Shown: piece by piece, positions 46,860 to 57,976 of the stretch
Layout of the letters: each line of letters starts with the position of its first letter
Position numbering within the stretch: the stretch's first letter is position 1
Source: Melastoma dodecandrum
Taxonomy: Eukaryota; Streptophyta; Magnoliopsida; Myrtales; Melastomataceae
Direction of reading: 5' to 3'
NCBI GenBank assembly: GCA_029817715.1
Contig: JARUPY010000605.1
Span: 3,286,001 to 3,350,000 of the forward strand
Length of the DNA: 64,000 nt
Made by a program: the position numbers and the translations under genes
The notes under the pieces: model-generated
What the model was told of the DNA's origin: nothing
The model's database searches: none
Seen by the model: the letters and a program-made list of their open reading frames with translations, nothing else

Positions 46860-48740
46860 TGTTGAAGTGGTTTTGATGATGAGCATTGACCTTTTGCGAA
46901 ACAGAAGTCAACCATTTACATGACAGAAGCTACTCATGATGAGAACCTTCTGTAAGAAAATATTTTTTGTAATTAATAATTAATTCCGAAATTAAGTGCG
47001 AATATTCCATGGGAATTATCCAATATGATCAGGGCAATTATCTTATCGAAATCAAATGATTTCGTTACCATAAAAATAAAGAGAATAATATATTTTCAAT
47101 TGAAGGAAATAAATTATCTATGTATGGGAGGTTCTACATAATTGACTACAAGTCATTCGAATGTTATCTTACATTGTTTGATTAACAAAATACGTGTCAT
47201 TTGTCCAGATTCATCAAGATAAACTAATGAATCTAACAAAATAATTCGTGGAAGTTAATTTTTATTATTTCCATACATAAAAGGTTATCATAATATGTAA
47301 CCTTCTGCAACGGTTATCCATGGGGATTTGATTAAATCAATTGATCTTGATCAGATCTCACCCCAAACGGATACTTACCAGTGGGAGACGACATTTGGTT
47401 ATTCATAGAATAAATATCATTGATTTATTCGTTTTCCATCTAACTGTAGAAGCTATATCTGTCAATTCTACCTTTCATGCTTAGCGTTTTTTATTTGTTT
47501 ATAAACAGGCATTCATTTGTTATTGTATAGGAATAGAACAAAACAGAAAACACTAGATACATTGGTCAGACGTTGGAGCTTGTAATTTTTCGATGGTTTG
47601 AGTTTTGTCAGTCCCACACGAGGGACGTGAGCTGCAGAAGCCTGCATCGTTGGTGAAGTCTTCTGGGAGGGTCACTCGGGGGCCACGAGGGACTCGGTTG
47701 GGAAACTACAGGAGATGTTGGTGGGAAGCGTGGTTGGGTACTGTGTGGCCAACGTGTAGTGGGCCGGAGAGAAGGGCAGAACCCCGGGAACATAGAAGGT
47801 GAGGGACTAACCAGCTTCTGTGGTGTAACATTCTGTGTGTGCAGAAACCTAGGATGGAGGCTGCCGTCTGCTTGCGTGGGGTTTGCCGCGTGCTTGCGCA
47901 GGACTTGCTGCGTGCTTGTGTAGGGTATGCTACGTGCTTTTGTAGGGTATGCTACGTGCTTGCGTAGAGTTTGTTACGTAGTCGCTATCTCGAGGAGATC
48001 GTGCAAGTCGTGTGGAGTTGCCGGAGTGAAAATCCATCCTTGGACAGGGGACGTTGTTTGCTTGCATAGGGTTCGTTACGTGTTCGCGTAGGGTACGCCA
48101 CGAAGTCTTGTCCCGAGGGATTGCGCATTGGTTACTTTTGTTAGTCACATTAACGTGTGCATCGAGTCACTGTAGTACAGAATCTTGTGGTATGTGCTTT
48201 GAAAATTAGTCACCTGTAGCACAAAACCTTACGGTCTGTGCTGTAGAAGGTTGACATCTTTATAACAAAATATTATGATCTGTGCTGTGAAACCAAGTCA
48301 TTTCTGATATGGAACCTTCGGGTCTGTAGAGGATTGACATACGGTACAAAATCTTTTGGTCTGTGTTATACAATTCAGTCACTCTAGTACAGAACCTTCT
48401 GGTCTGTGCTTTTCAACTCAGTCTTCTGTTGTGCAGAACCTTCTGGTCTATGCTATAAAAGGTCTATTATTGATCACCTTCTGTAATTGTTACGAAGTTA
48501 AGTATGAGTGAAAACCATCCAAATTCGGGGTGAAGAGTGGATGTAAGTAAGTTGCCGAACCACTATAAAAGTCTTGCGTGCATCAAACAACGCAATCACA
48601 TTCGTATGTTCTGTCTTACAGAAATCTGTCTCTAAGGTTCTGTTTTACAAAAGCCTTTTTCCGCTGTGGGGTTTGTCGAAATGGCGTTAAAAATCCTTAA
48701 TTGGACTTTAACATTAATTCACCTCCCCCTTAGTGTAACA
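46860..48740 (-). mobile_element. Solo LTR B (family S), nested inside solo LTR C
   Basis: On the minus strand it begins TGTTACACTAAGGGGGAGG (48740 downwards) and ends CCACTTCAACA. The flanks are TCAAA (46855-46859) and CCAAA (48741-48745), a 4-of-5 match. Sequence on its two sides joins into one continuous match to solo LTR A near 26490-26560, proving insertion into an older copy. Length 1881 bp. Confidence 0.86.
48170..48460 (-). repeat. Hairpin repeat array in solo LTR B, about 7 copies
   Basis: Plus-strand core GTACAGAACCTTCTGGTCTG and variants, spaced about 40-50 bp. Confidence 0.8.
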
Positions 48741-49832
48741 CCAAATAACCACATTAGGAATTATATTTTCTATGGAAGGAAATATAATCCTCTATTTATG
48801 GTATGATTTTACAAGGTTGTTTACAATCTTATGTGGATTCATCCGACTACCAAAGGACCGTTATTTGGGATGTTTATCATTATCATCTGTCTAGATACAT
48901 TCATTTAAGTGTCTTGAACAGAATGATATCGGTTTTAATCAATTTGGAAGTTAATATTTGATTATTTCCATTTGCAGAAGGTTGCGGACCATATTTAGCC
49001 AGAACCTTCTTAACGTTGTATTCTTGGGAACTTTATCATATCTTTATCCTATTTGATATGATTTGGTTACCTAAACGAATATATGCCTGGGAGTGATAAT
49101 TTTGTTAATTATATATTGTATTATTATTTAATCTTTCGGATTCCTTATTTTACATAAGGCTGATCGTGCAATTACCTTCCATTTCTTATTTTCATTTAGA
49201 CTATTTTGTATAAATAAAGACATTCAGCCACACTTCTGGAAATCCTTTTCGTATCAATCATTGTTGTAAAAATCCAGAGAGCGTGTCCTGAGAGCTTGTA
49301 TCCTTTGCTTCGTTTGAGTTAGTCACATACGAGGAACGCTAGCCGCAGAAGGCTACATCGTTGGTGCAGCCTTCTGGGAGAGTGACTTTGGGGCCAAGAG
49401 GGACTCGGTTGGAAGCTGCAGGAGACGTTGGTGGGAAACGTGTGGCAGGTTGCTGCCGTGGCCAACGTACAGTGGGCCGGAAAGAAGGGCAGATACCCCG
49501 AAGGCGCAGAAGGTGGGGAACTAACCAGGTTCTGTGGTGTAACATTCTGTGTGTGCAGGATAACCTTGGCAGTGGTTCTGTGTCTGCTTAGCCGTAGTCT
49601 CGAAGGACCACAGAGGAGAAGCTTGGGCAAGGGTTTTGTGTTTGCTCAGTCGAGATCTCGAGGAATCACGCAAGGGAAGTTGCAGGAGGTTGCTATGCAG
49701 GCGAAGAGGCCGCCGAAGTAAAAAGTCTCGGCGGAAGTCACGGCAGGTTGCTGTGCAGGACAGGACACCGCCTAAGAGAAACGTCCGACAGAAGGTTACA
49801 TTTGTTAGTCACATTAACAGCTGCACCGAGTC

Positions 49833-50262
49833 ACTGTGGTACAGAACCTTTCGGTCTGTGCTGAGAATTTCAATCACCTGTGGTACAGAATCTTTGGATC
49901 TGTGCTGTAGAGAGTTGACACATTTGGTACAAAACCTTACGGTTTGTGCTTTGAAATTAAGTCACATTTGGTACAGAACCTTCTGGTCTGTGCAGTGGAA
50001 GGTTAACATCTTTAGTATAGAATCTTACGATCTGTGCTATGAAACCAAGTCACATTTGGTAGAGAACCTTCTGGTCTGTGCAGTAGAGAGTTGACACTTT
50101 TGGTACAGAATCTTTGTATCTGTGCTGTAGAGGGTTGACACATTTGGTACAGAACCTTCTAGTCTGTACTGTGCAACTCAGTCACTCTAGTACAGAACCT
50201 TCTGGTCTGTGCTTTGCAACTCAGTCTTCTGTGATGAAGAACCTTCTGGTTTATGCTATAAA
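49833..50262 (-). repeat. Hairpin repeat array in solo LTR C, about 10 copies
   Basis: Plus-strand core GGTACAGAACCTTCTGGTCT and variants every ~40-47 bp. This is the longest of the four arrays. Confidence 0.82.
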
Positions 50263-50551
50263 AGGTCTATTGTATATCACTTTCTGTAATCGTTGCTAAG
50301 TTACAACTGAGTGAAAACCATCCAAATTCTGAGTGAAGAGTGGATGTAGGCAAGTTGCCGAACCACTATAAAAGTCTCGTGTGCATCAAACAAATTACAA
50401 TCACGCTCGTACGTTATGTCTTACAGAAACCTGTCTCTACAGTTCTGTTTTACAGAAGCTTTCTTCTGCTACGGGGTTTGTTGAAAAAGAGTTGAAAATC
50501 TTTAATTGGGCTTTAACACTAATTCACCCCCTCCTCCTAGTGTACACAAAC

Positions 50552-51194
50552 ATCTCGAATAAATGTTACCTAATACGGACATATTTTATTCTAAAAATTA
50601 ACTATTATGATCATCCAAGAAAGCTGCCAATTTTTGTTTTGTATCAGGCAAATCACATTACACGTTTTAGTAATTATTTAGATTTCAATAATATTTTCTC
50701 ATATTATTTTGCCATTTTTAAATTCCCAACAAAATTTAATAGTCTTAATATGAATTCATATAATCCAACCGAACATAGGTTCGCCTTTATTTTATCAAAA
50801 TTGTCATTCCATAGTGCTTAGCAGGCCGAGGAAATCAACAACACACATTTTTATTAAAAAAAAAATGTTTTATGGTCCGAAGAAGATGTGAATGTTTTGT
50901 ATTTTCCATTTGGATTGCGTGCTCGGGAGATGCTACGAAAATTACAACCTCGGTACGATCGGGAACCATCCTGTCGGACGGCAGCTTCGATGACCTGCCG
51001 TTCTCGCAAGTCATCCCATCTTTACTTTCATCCTGCTGGGATCGTGCGTAGAAGATGAAGGGATGAGACAAGAACATGCGACACTGTTAGCTGGGAGAGC
51101 ACAGACCGCTGGCTTCTGTTCCTTATAAGGAGTGCTTGCATGGTGTTAAGTTCACCAAAATCACACCACGCTCTCTGCTCCATTTCGATCCAGA
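50552..51194. other. Upstream region of the UGT gene
   Basis: AT-rich near the solo LTR, then more balanced from 50880. No recognised gene. It probably contains the promoter and leader of the glycosyltransferase, whose upstream sequence is thus limited to ~650 bp before the LTR. Confidence 0.5.
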
Positions 51195-52624
51195 ATGGCG
51201 GGTGTTCATCTTCTGGCGATCCCATATCCTGCGCAGGGCCACGTTATTCCCCTCATGGAGCTCTCGCAGTGCCTGGCCGAGCGGGGTTGCCGCGTTACAT
51301 TCGTGAACACCGAGTTTGATCACCGCAGGGTCGTGAAAACGCTCGGGGACGACAAGCTCTCGGGTGGTAGGATTCGGCTAGTCTCTATCCCTGATGGGAT
51401 GAAGCCAGAGGACAATAGGAACGACCTGGGGAGACTGTGCCAGGCAATCCTTCGGGTGATGCCAGGGAAGTTGAGAGGTATCATCGAAGAGATTAACCAG
51501 AAAGATGAGGACAACAAGATTACGTGCATGATTGCTGATCTCAACATGGCGTGGGCCCTCGAGGTCGCCAAAGGGATGGGGATTCCCGGGGTTGCTTTCT
51601 GGCCTGCTGCCGCGGCGATTCTGGTTTGTGGAATCTCCATACCAAAGATGATTGGCGATGGAGTCATCTCCGAAGATGGTGAGATTGTGCCGAAATTATG
51701 ATGATCAAAAAGTGTTCTGGCATTTTGAACCCATGTTTTCTTGTAGGGACACCGCTGAAAGACGAAATGATCGAATTAGGGCCAAACATGCCAGTGATCA
51801 GACCCGAGCACCTCGTCTGGAGGTGCATCGGCGACTTTGAGACGCAGAAGATTGTGATTGATTACATGCTAAAGAATGCCAAGATCATAGAAGATGTGGA
51901 GTGGCAGGTCTGCAACACCTCGATCATCCTCGAGCCCGGCGCATTGGCCAACTACCCTCGTTTGCTTCCCATCGGCCCCCTAATCGCTCACCACAGGCAC
52001 GGGTGCACAGCCGGATACTACTGGCCATCGGAGGACGAAGAGTGCCTAAACTGGCTTGACCGGCAGCCGCCACGGTCGGTGATCTACGTCGCATTTGGCA
52101 GTTTCACGGTCTTCGACCCCACCCAATTCGAGGAACTCGCGCTCGGGCTGGAATTGACCGACAGACCATTCCTCTGGGTCATCAGGCCCGACCTCGCGAG
52201 TTCCGCAAAGACCCCCATCTCGTCGTGCAAAGGGAAGACTGTCAGTTGGGCGCCTCAACAGGAGGTCCTGGGGCATCCCTCAGTGGTGTGCTTCGTGAGT
52301 CACTGTGGGTGGAACTCGACGATGGAAGGGGTGAGCAACGGTTTGCCGTTCCTCTGCTGGCCATACTTCGCTGACCAATTCTATGACGAGGAGTACATAT
52401 GCAACGAGTGGAAGGTGGGGTTGAGGCTGGAACGAGACGAGGGGGGGATGGTGAGGAGGGAAGAGATCAAGGGGAAGGTGGAGATGCTGCTGGGTGATGA
52501 GGGTGGATTCAGGAAGAGAGCTCTGGAGCTGAAGGAGAAGGTCGTCCATGGAGTCCGACAGGGTGGGGATTCTTACAACAACTTCAACAATTTGGTTGAT
52601 TGGTTGACATCGGCTCAAACTTAG
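51195..52624 (+). CDS. UGT83A1: UDP-glycosyltransferase, UGT83A1-like, 2 exons
   Basis: Exons 51195-51678 and 51747-52624 (intron 68 bp, GT..AG, phase 1) give 453 residues of a family 1 glycosyltransferase, which moves sugar from a UDP-sugar to a small-molecule acceptor in the cytosol. The catalytic His16 lies in IPYPAQGHVIPLMELSQ. The C-terminal PSPG box starts SWAPQQEVLGHPSVVCFVSH (from about residue 327), continues CGWNSTMEGVSNGLPFLCWP and ends YFADQ, so donor-binding residues (W, HCGWNS, E, DQ) are present. The intron position after ..VISEDG and the TPLKDEMIELGPNMPVIRPE start of exon 2 are typical of UGT83A1. Natural acceptors of this subfamily are poorly known (phenolics and flavonoids have been suggested). 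A broken tandem copy lies upstream, beyond solo LTR C. Confidence 0.9.
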
Positions 52625-54496
52625 TACGTGTACTAATTTTTATCTGCAATAATTTCCAATGTATGTTCTGAATGGAAAACTTTCCATTAGTTTCTGTTAT
52701 TATAATAAGATCACATGACAGGATGCTTCCGAAACGAGTGATTTTGAAAAAAATGTTTAAGGACGACGAACTCAACCTGGGATGGGACCAAATGGAGGAC
52801 CTATTGGGTCATAAAGGAACCAAACGCCCACCCAAAACACGAGGTATTTTGGGCCAAACCGAGCCTGATATTTAGACACCTGTCGTGTGTGGGTGGATTC
52901 GGGACATACGAGAAACATGGATGGCATACACGGTCGTGTTTGTTTGTGGGCATTGTATAAACATTTGATTGGACGTGACATTCATGTCGGCCCTGTTTCC
53001 TTATTAATTTCCCTTTATTTTAAAAAAAGAATGTTGGTGGGTTTTTGAACTTTCAGTAAAATGTAAAGCGATTTGATCGTCTTCGATGATGAATACAAAA
53101 GAAATGAATTATATTTTCATGAATCTTACCCCTCAAAGGTGTATGTTAAGATAAATATGCACCGGATCAGTACCTCCTCCTCCTCCTCTGGCATGTCGGT
53201 AAAGCTTCTCGGTTTTACGATAGTTTTCCTTTTGTTTGACGTGCATGTTCGATCGAAATCAGTCACAAAAAACGTAAACAAGATCAAATGAGACAAAAAT
53301 ATTGTAGTCGATTTGTCTGGTACGTCCACACTCGTTTAGATTTAGGATGGTTATCGCAGGGATGGATACATAAACAGCAATATATTATAGAAGGTCACGT
53401 ACACTCAGTTGCCAAGTGCCCTTTAATTATATTTTCTGACTTCGCAACTGAGTGTATGTATGCTCGTAGGCGATAATATTTGATGCTTTCACACCCTGCC
53501 AAGCTACTTGCTTGATTGTTTCCTTTATTTGCCATAAGTCTTCTCGGTAAGAGTGAGTGATAGGCGTCTCCCTATCTAGACGTACGAAATATTATCCCTC
53601 CTAAACGATATGAAAAACTTGCAGAAAACGAATGTACGTATTTAATTTTAACACGACGCCTTTAGATTTTATCATCTTCACAATCCCAAATATTTACAAT
53701 GTTGCCCGACGATATCTGCGAAGGTAAGGCAAAATCAGATATTCGGATTTTTCTTCTTTATGTTTATTAAGATTAGGACAAGTGGGACATTAGACTTAAA
53801 CTCATGATATTGCATACTCACGTCAACACACGGACATAAGCCGTATAAACCACATTAATAATAAAATCTGAAATGCGCGAAAAAACCAACCAAAAAGATT
53901 ACGAATGATACATGGTCGTTCTATAAAAACACAAATTGATAATTGATTATATTTTAATAGAAATTTTATAATAAAATAATATAAAATTCCAACACTCTAA
54001 GCTAGTGAGCTTTGACTCCTTATCAGCAAGTTACAAAATGTAATTACATCCTTCATTTTTTTTATCCATGTGGAGAACACATGACAAATTTATTCCATTG
54101 CACGAATGGCATGTACATTATAGGAAACTTCTCTAGTCTCTTCTGCATGTCACTCCAATGCTTCCGCAACTTTTGACGGCGTTCATCGAATCCACCACTA
54201 TCAATAAGAAAAACCTTAATCGATCCCTTTCCATCCTACATGTCGGCAATAGCACAATCGAACTATCTTTATCAAAATTTCCGGTACTAGTTCATACACT
54301 ATACTTTTAGTTTTTGAATCGTTAATTGTAATATTGATGGTGAAGTGTATATTTGATTCCCGAAACTTGGTCCTTGTTAAATTTACACACATAAATGATT
54401 TAAATATTTTAGCTGTAATTTAGGACTTAAAAATCTATCGGTTTTTGGTCAATTTCATTTTATATGTAGGTAATTAAATTATTAAATCATTAGTTT
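52625..54496. other. Intergenic region, no gene seen
   Basis: About 1.9 kb of AT-rich sequence downstream of the UGT gene, with only short frames that resemble nothing. No repeat structure was noted before the Copia remnant. Confidence 0.45.
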
Positions 54497-54713
54497 TGTA
54501 ACCACAAAATGCCCATTTATTGTAATCATTTATTATTCATTCGGTTATAATTCTTTAGATTCTTTGTGTTGTAAAATCTCAATATATAGAAGGGAAATCT
54601 ATTGTATACTTATGATGTTCTCGGAATCAATAAGAAATTCTCCCCCCTTTCTCTCCATATTGTGTTCTCTCGTTTTCCTTCTTCCTTTTTCCCGTTCTTT
54701 GTTTTACAACACG

Positions 54714-54725
54714 TTATCAGCACGA
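54714..54725 (+). other. Copia-3 primer-binding site
   Basis: TTATCAGCACGA two bases after the LTR end, a known half-tRNA-Met type site of a group of plant Copia elements. Confidence 0.75.
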
Positions 54726-54803
54726 AGCCAAATCCCCTCCTAATTTTATGGAAACTAAGTCGATTAAGGTAGACGATGGTAACTTCTAAACCCTATAGTC
54801 ATC

Positions 54804-55708
54804 ATGTCGAATCTCACAAAATTGGAGTTCACGGCCCTTGACATTACCGGAAGGAATTACCTTTCATTTTAGATGCTGAAATTCATCTTGCGGCCAACGG
54901 TCTTGAAAATACCATCAATGATCAAAACACGACGTCCTACCAAGATAAGGCCAAAGCAATGATCTTTCTTCGCCGCCATCTTAACGAAGGTCTAAAAATT
55001 GAGTATCTCACCGTGAAGGATCTCTTGGTCCTGTGGAATAATCTGAAAGAGATGTATGATCATTTGAAAACAATCATTCTTCTAAAGGCTCAGTTTGATT
55101 AGCTGCATTTATGCCTTCAAGATTTTAAATCGGTGAGCGAATACAATTCGGCATTATTTCGAATTACTTCTCAATTGAAATTATGTGAAGAAACTATTAC
55201 TGACGGAGAGATGTTGGAGAAAATATTCTACACTTTTCATGCATCGAATGTGCTCATACAGCAGCAATATCGTGTAAAAGGTTTTGGGAAATATTGTAAA
55301 TTGATTTCATGTCTCCTTTTGGCCGAACAAAACAATGAGCTTTCGATGAGGAATCATGAGGCCCATCCGACCGGATCTGCTCCATTCCCTAAAGTGAATG
55401 TGACATCATATGGAGGACAACAACGTAGTCGTGGTCGTGGTCCCAGTCGTGGCTGTGGAAATGGACGTGAACGTGGTTATGGCCAAGGACATGGTGGTGG
55501 TCGGTATTTTTTCGTAACAATCATCCCCAATATGTGGAAAAGGGAAAGAGCTACAAAGAGATGCATGATGATAAAAATGGTCAGTTCAACAAGACTGGAG
55601 AATAAATGTTATCGTTGCGGCATGAAGGGTCACTGGTCACGTACCTGTTGTACGCCAAAACATTTGACCGATCTCTCTCAAAAGTCACTAAAAGGAAAAA
55701 GGGGATGA
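54804..55708 (+). pseudogene. Copia-3 gag remnant with zinc knuckle
   Basis: MSNLTKLEFTALDITGRNYL, then a one-base frameshift, then DAEIHLAANGLENTI, LNEGLKIEYLTVKDLLVLWN and NLKEMYDHLKTIILLKAQFD, then an in-frame stop and the open part from 55133. It ends in an Arg/Gly-rich stretch (QQRSRGRGPSRGCGNGRERG) and a CX2CX4HX4C knuckle (CYRCGMKGHWSRTC). Confidence 0.85.
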
Positions 55709-56079
55709 AGGAAAAGTGGCTTCGGGTGATGATAAAATAGATTTTGGCTTTGATGATTTCTCCCAATTTGATATAGCCGACTTTCTTGTCGAGCATGAAA
55801 TTAATAATAATTTTATTTAATTTTATTTCTCTTGATGTATTTGTTTAATTTTAAATAAAATTTTATGATTATCTAATGATATATTTTGTTGTGCAAATTA
55901 AACATTTAAATAAAAAAATTAAAATTGTATAATCTGGTAGTAATATTTTGGATTCTTTTTATTATTATTGTTTTTATTTTCTTATGTGCTTTTGTATATC
56001 ATTAAAAAATTAATATTTTATTTATGAAGAAAATAGAGGTTCCCGAAAGCGAATTCTCGACCAATGAAAATTGCGACTA

Positions 56080-56235
56080 TCTTGTAGATAGCAAAAAGGA
56101 ATATTAATGTTCAACAAATACGTTCATTAGAAAATCTGGCAGATTTATTCACAAATGCTTTGCCTACAACAATTTTTGAAATGCTAGTGCATAAAATTGG
56201 AATGCGCAAACTTGGTGATTTAAAGTAATCTTACT
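56080..56235 (+). pseudogene. Copia-3 RNase H C-terminal tail
   Basis: NVQQIRSLENLADLFTNALP, then TTIFEMLVHKIGMRKLGDLK and a stop, the conserved end of this Copia group (usual LADLFTKALP). It is joined to the gag end by ~350 bp of AT-rich sequence, showing a large deletion of pol. Confidence 0.8.
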
Positions 56236-56389
56236 AAGAGGGGGAGTAAACATACTATACTCTTTTTTCATTTACCATGGCTGGGGTTTTTCTAGAAAGG
56301 TTTTTAACGAGGCATAAATTCTCTCCCTCCTTTCTCTCCATATTCTCTTGTTTTTCTTCGTCCCATTTCCCGTTCTTTGTTTAACAATA

Positions 56390-56829
56390 ATTAGAAAATT
56401 AATTTTCTATTTTGATATCATTTTTATGATGAGTCGCACATAACTATACTTTCTAAAATAGGAAAAATATCACGCTTGGTAATAGGATATCCGATTGATA
56501 TCAATCAATCATGAATAATGCCCGAACGTATGCGACACGGTAATAAATTTTCTCAAAATGGAAATTGAATATTAATTATGTTTGAACTGCTGGTAACCTA
56601 GTGCTTATCATCGGAATAAAAAATTAAATTGATATAAATCAATTCACGATTATCCCGAATTGATTTATTATTTGACCATATTTTTATTATAAGAAATTTA
56701 TATTTCCTTCAATACAATAAATCAAACGTCGATAAAAGAAGAAACATAAATAAAAAAACAGATCAATATGTCTGTGTGTAAAGGTAAGTCTTGTTACATT
56801 CGTTCAACATTATTAAGGGTGTTTTAACG
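56390..56829. other. AT-rich region, no gene seen
   Basis: No protein-like frame and no repeat recognised. Confidence 0.4.
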
Positions 56830-57486
56830 TGTATTGAGTGCGGAGGATGAGAAAATCTTCTAGGCGAGCATTCTCGCAGTAAGTCAATTGTGGATCCAAG
56901 CAAGTGGTCTTGAGTTGAAGAAACTGCGGTGAAAATATTCTAGGCGAGTCCGATAGTTTAGTCCCGACAAGCATTCTAGGAAGGACGGTGTGCCTCTAGG
57001 CAAACATTCTTCCATGAGTTGGTGTTCGTATTGACTATAAGAGGTTGGGTATTGGTGAAGCCGCTCCGTAAGCATCGATGGTTACGGATCCGAGGAATTT
57101 GGCTGGAAGATTGTCCGTAACGTTGAGCCGCGAGAGATGGTTGCTAGCTTGCGCATCAACGTACAACGTCAGTCAGAGAGAAGGAGTCCGTAGCATGTGT
57201 AAGTGGTGAGGAATCGACAACCTTACGTAGGGTTTATTTTGTTTGTTTTGCTTTGTTTACAGAGGTGTGCCATGGTGAATATACTCCGTAGACGTCGGTG
57301 ACTACAGATATGAAAGGCTTGGCCGGAACGTTGTTCGTAACGTCGAGCTGCGTGCAACATGACTTGGGGAGATTGTTGGCTGGCGAGTTGACGTACAATG
57401 TTGGTCAAAGAGAATGAGTCCGCAACAAGCGTAAGTGGTGAAGGAATAATAATCTTCTATAGACTTTTATCCTTTTGTTTTGCAGG
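56830..57486 (+). repeat. Repeat region with a ~220-bp exon/intron-like tandem duplication
   Basis: Units at 57064-57283 and 57284-57486 align along their length (CTCCGTA..., GTCCGTAACGTTGAGC against TTCGTAACGTCGAGC, GACGTACAATG-type phrase, GAGTCCG, GTAAGTGGTGA). Each contains a perfect GTAAGT followed ~55-64 bp later by a pyrimidine stretch and CAG (57199-57262, 57431-57485). The 168-bp block between them has stops in all three plus frames, so no coding call is made. Upstream, ATTCTAGGCGAG-like words recur at 56859-57010. Confidence 0.5.
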
Positions 57487-57976
57487 TAATCTTTGAAAGA
57501 AAAAGAAATAAGATCAGACGACGTCCATTTACATTGTGGGCATTATCATTGAGCTTAGAGTCCAGATTCACAGAAGGACGATCCATTACCGAGCCACATA
57601 AGATTGAAGCTCTTAGATCCAACGAAGGTTATGGGTGATTTTATCTGGGTGATTTCCATGTGATTCAACCATACGTGACTTAATCTCAACATGGGAGTTC
57701 CAAATAATCATTGGACGTAATTTCATAAATAAATGGTCGAGATATCCACCATGCATACATTTGGTCAAGTGGTCCATGAATGAAACATCTCATCACCCAA
57801 TGATATTATTTCCCATGCATCGGACCATAAATGAACAAATCGTCCCGAAAGGCCCTTGCCAATACAAGCATTCTCATATATAGCATGTCGGGGATATATG
57901 AGTATGACTTAACCATGCTACGATGTAAGACATGCATTACTCCACACTCATTCGATTCATCGTCATTATCATTGTT
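57487..57976. other. Region left of a minus-strand Copia LTR, no gene seen
   Basis: No protein-like frame and no repeat recognised. Confidence 0.4.

Larger units (their letters stand above)
46656..50546 (-). mobile_element. Solo LTR C (family S), interrupted by solo LTR B
   Basis: Read on the minus strand it begins TGTACACTAGGAGGAGG (50546 downwards) and ends CCTATTCAATA. Both sides carry CAAAC (46651-46655 and 50547-50551). Removing the nested copy (46860-48740) and one duplication leaves about 2.0 kb, collinear with solo LTR A. The terminal CA has become TA. There is no coding content. Confidence 0.86.
54497..56389 (+). mobile_element. Copia-3: short Copia element with internal deletion (gag, then RNase H tail)
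   Basis: A 5' LTR (start near 54497, TGTAACCACAAAATG, ending TTTACAACA at 54711) is followed by a primer-binding site and gag. The sequence then jumps to the last ~50 codons of RNase H (about 56080-56226), a purine tract (AGAGGGGGAG, about 56238-56247) and the end of a 3' LTR (about 56316-56389, TCTCTCCATATTCTCTTG.., matching 54640-54711). Protease, integrase and RT are missing. The LTR start is uncertain and no target duplication was found. Confidence 0.75.
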
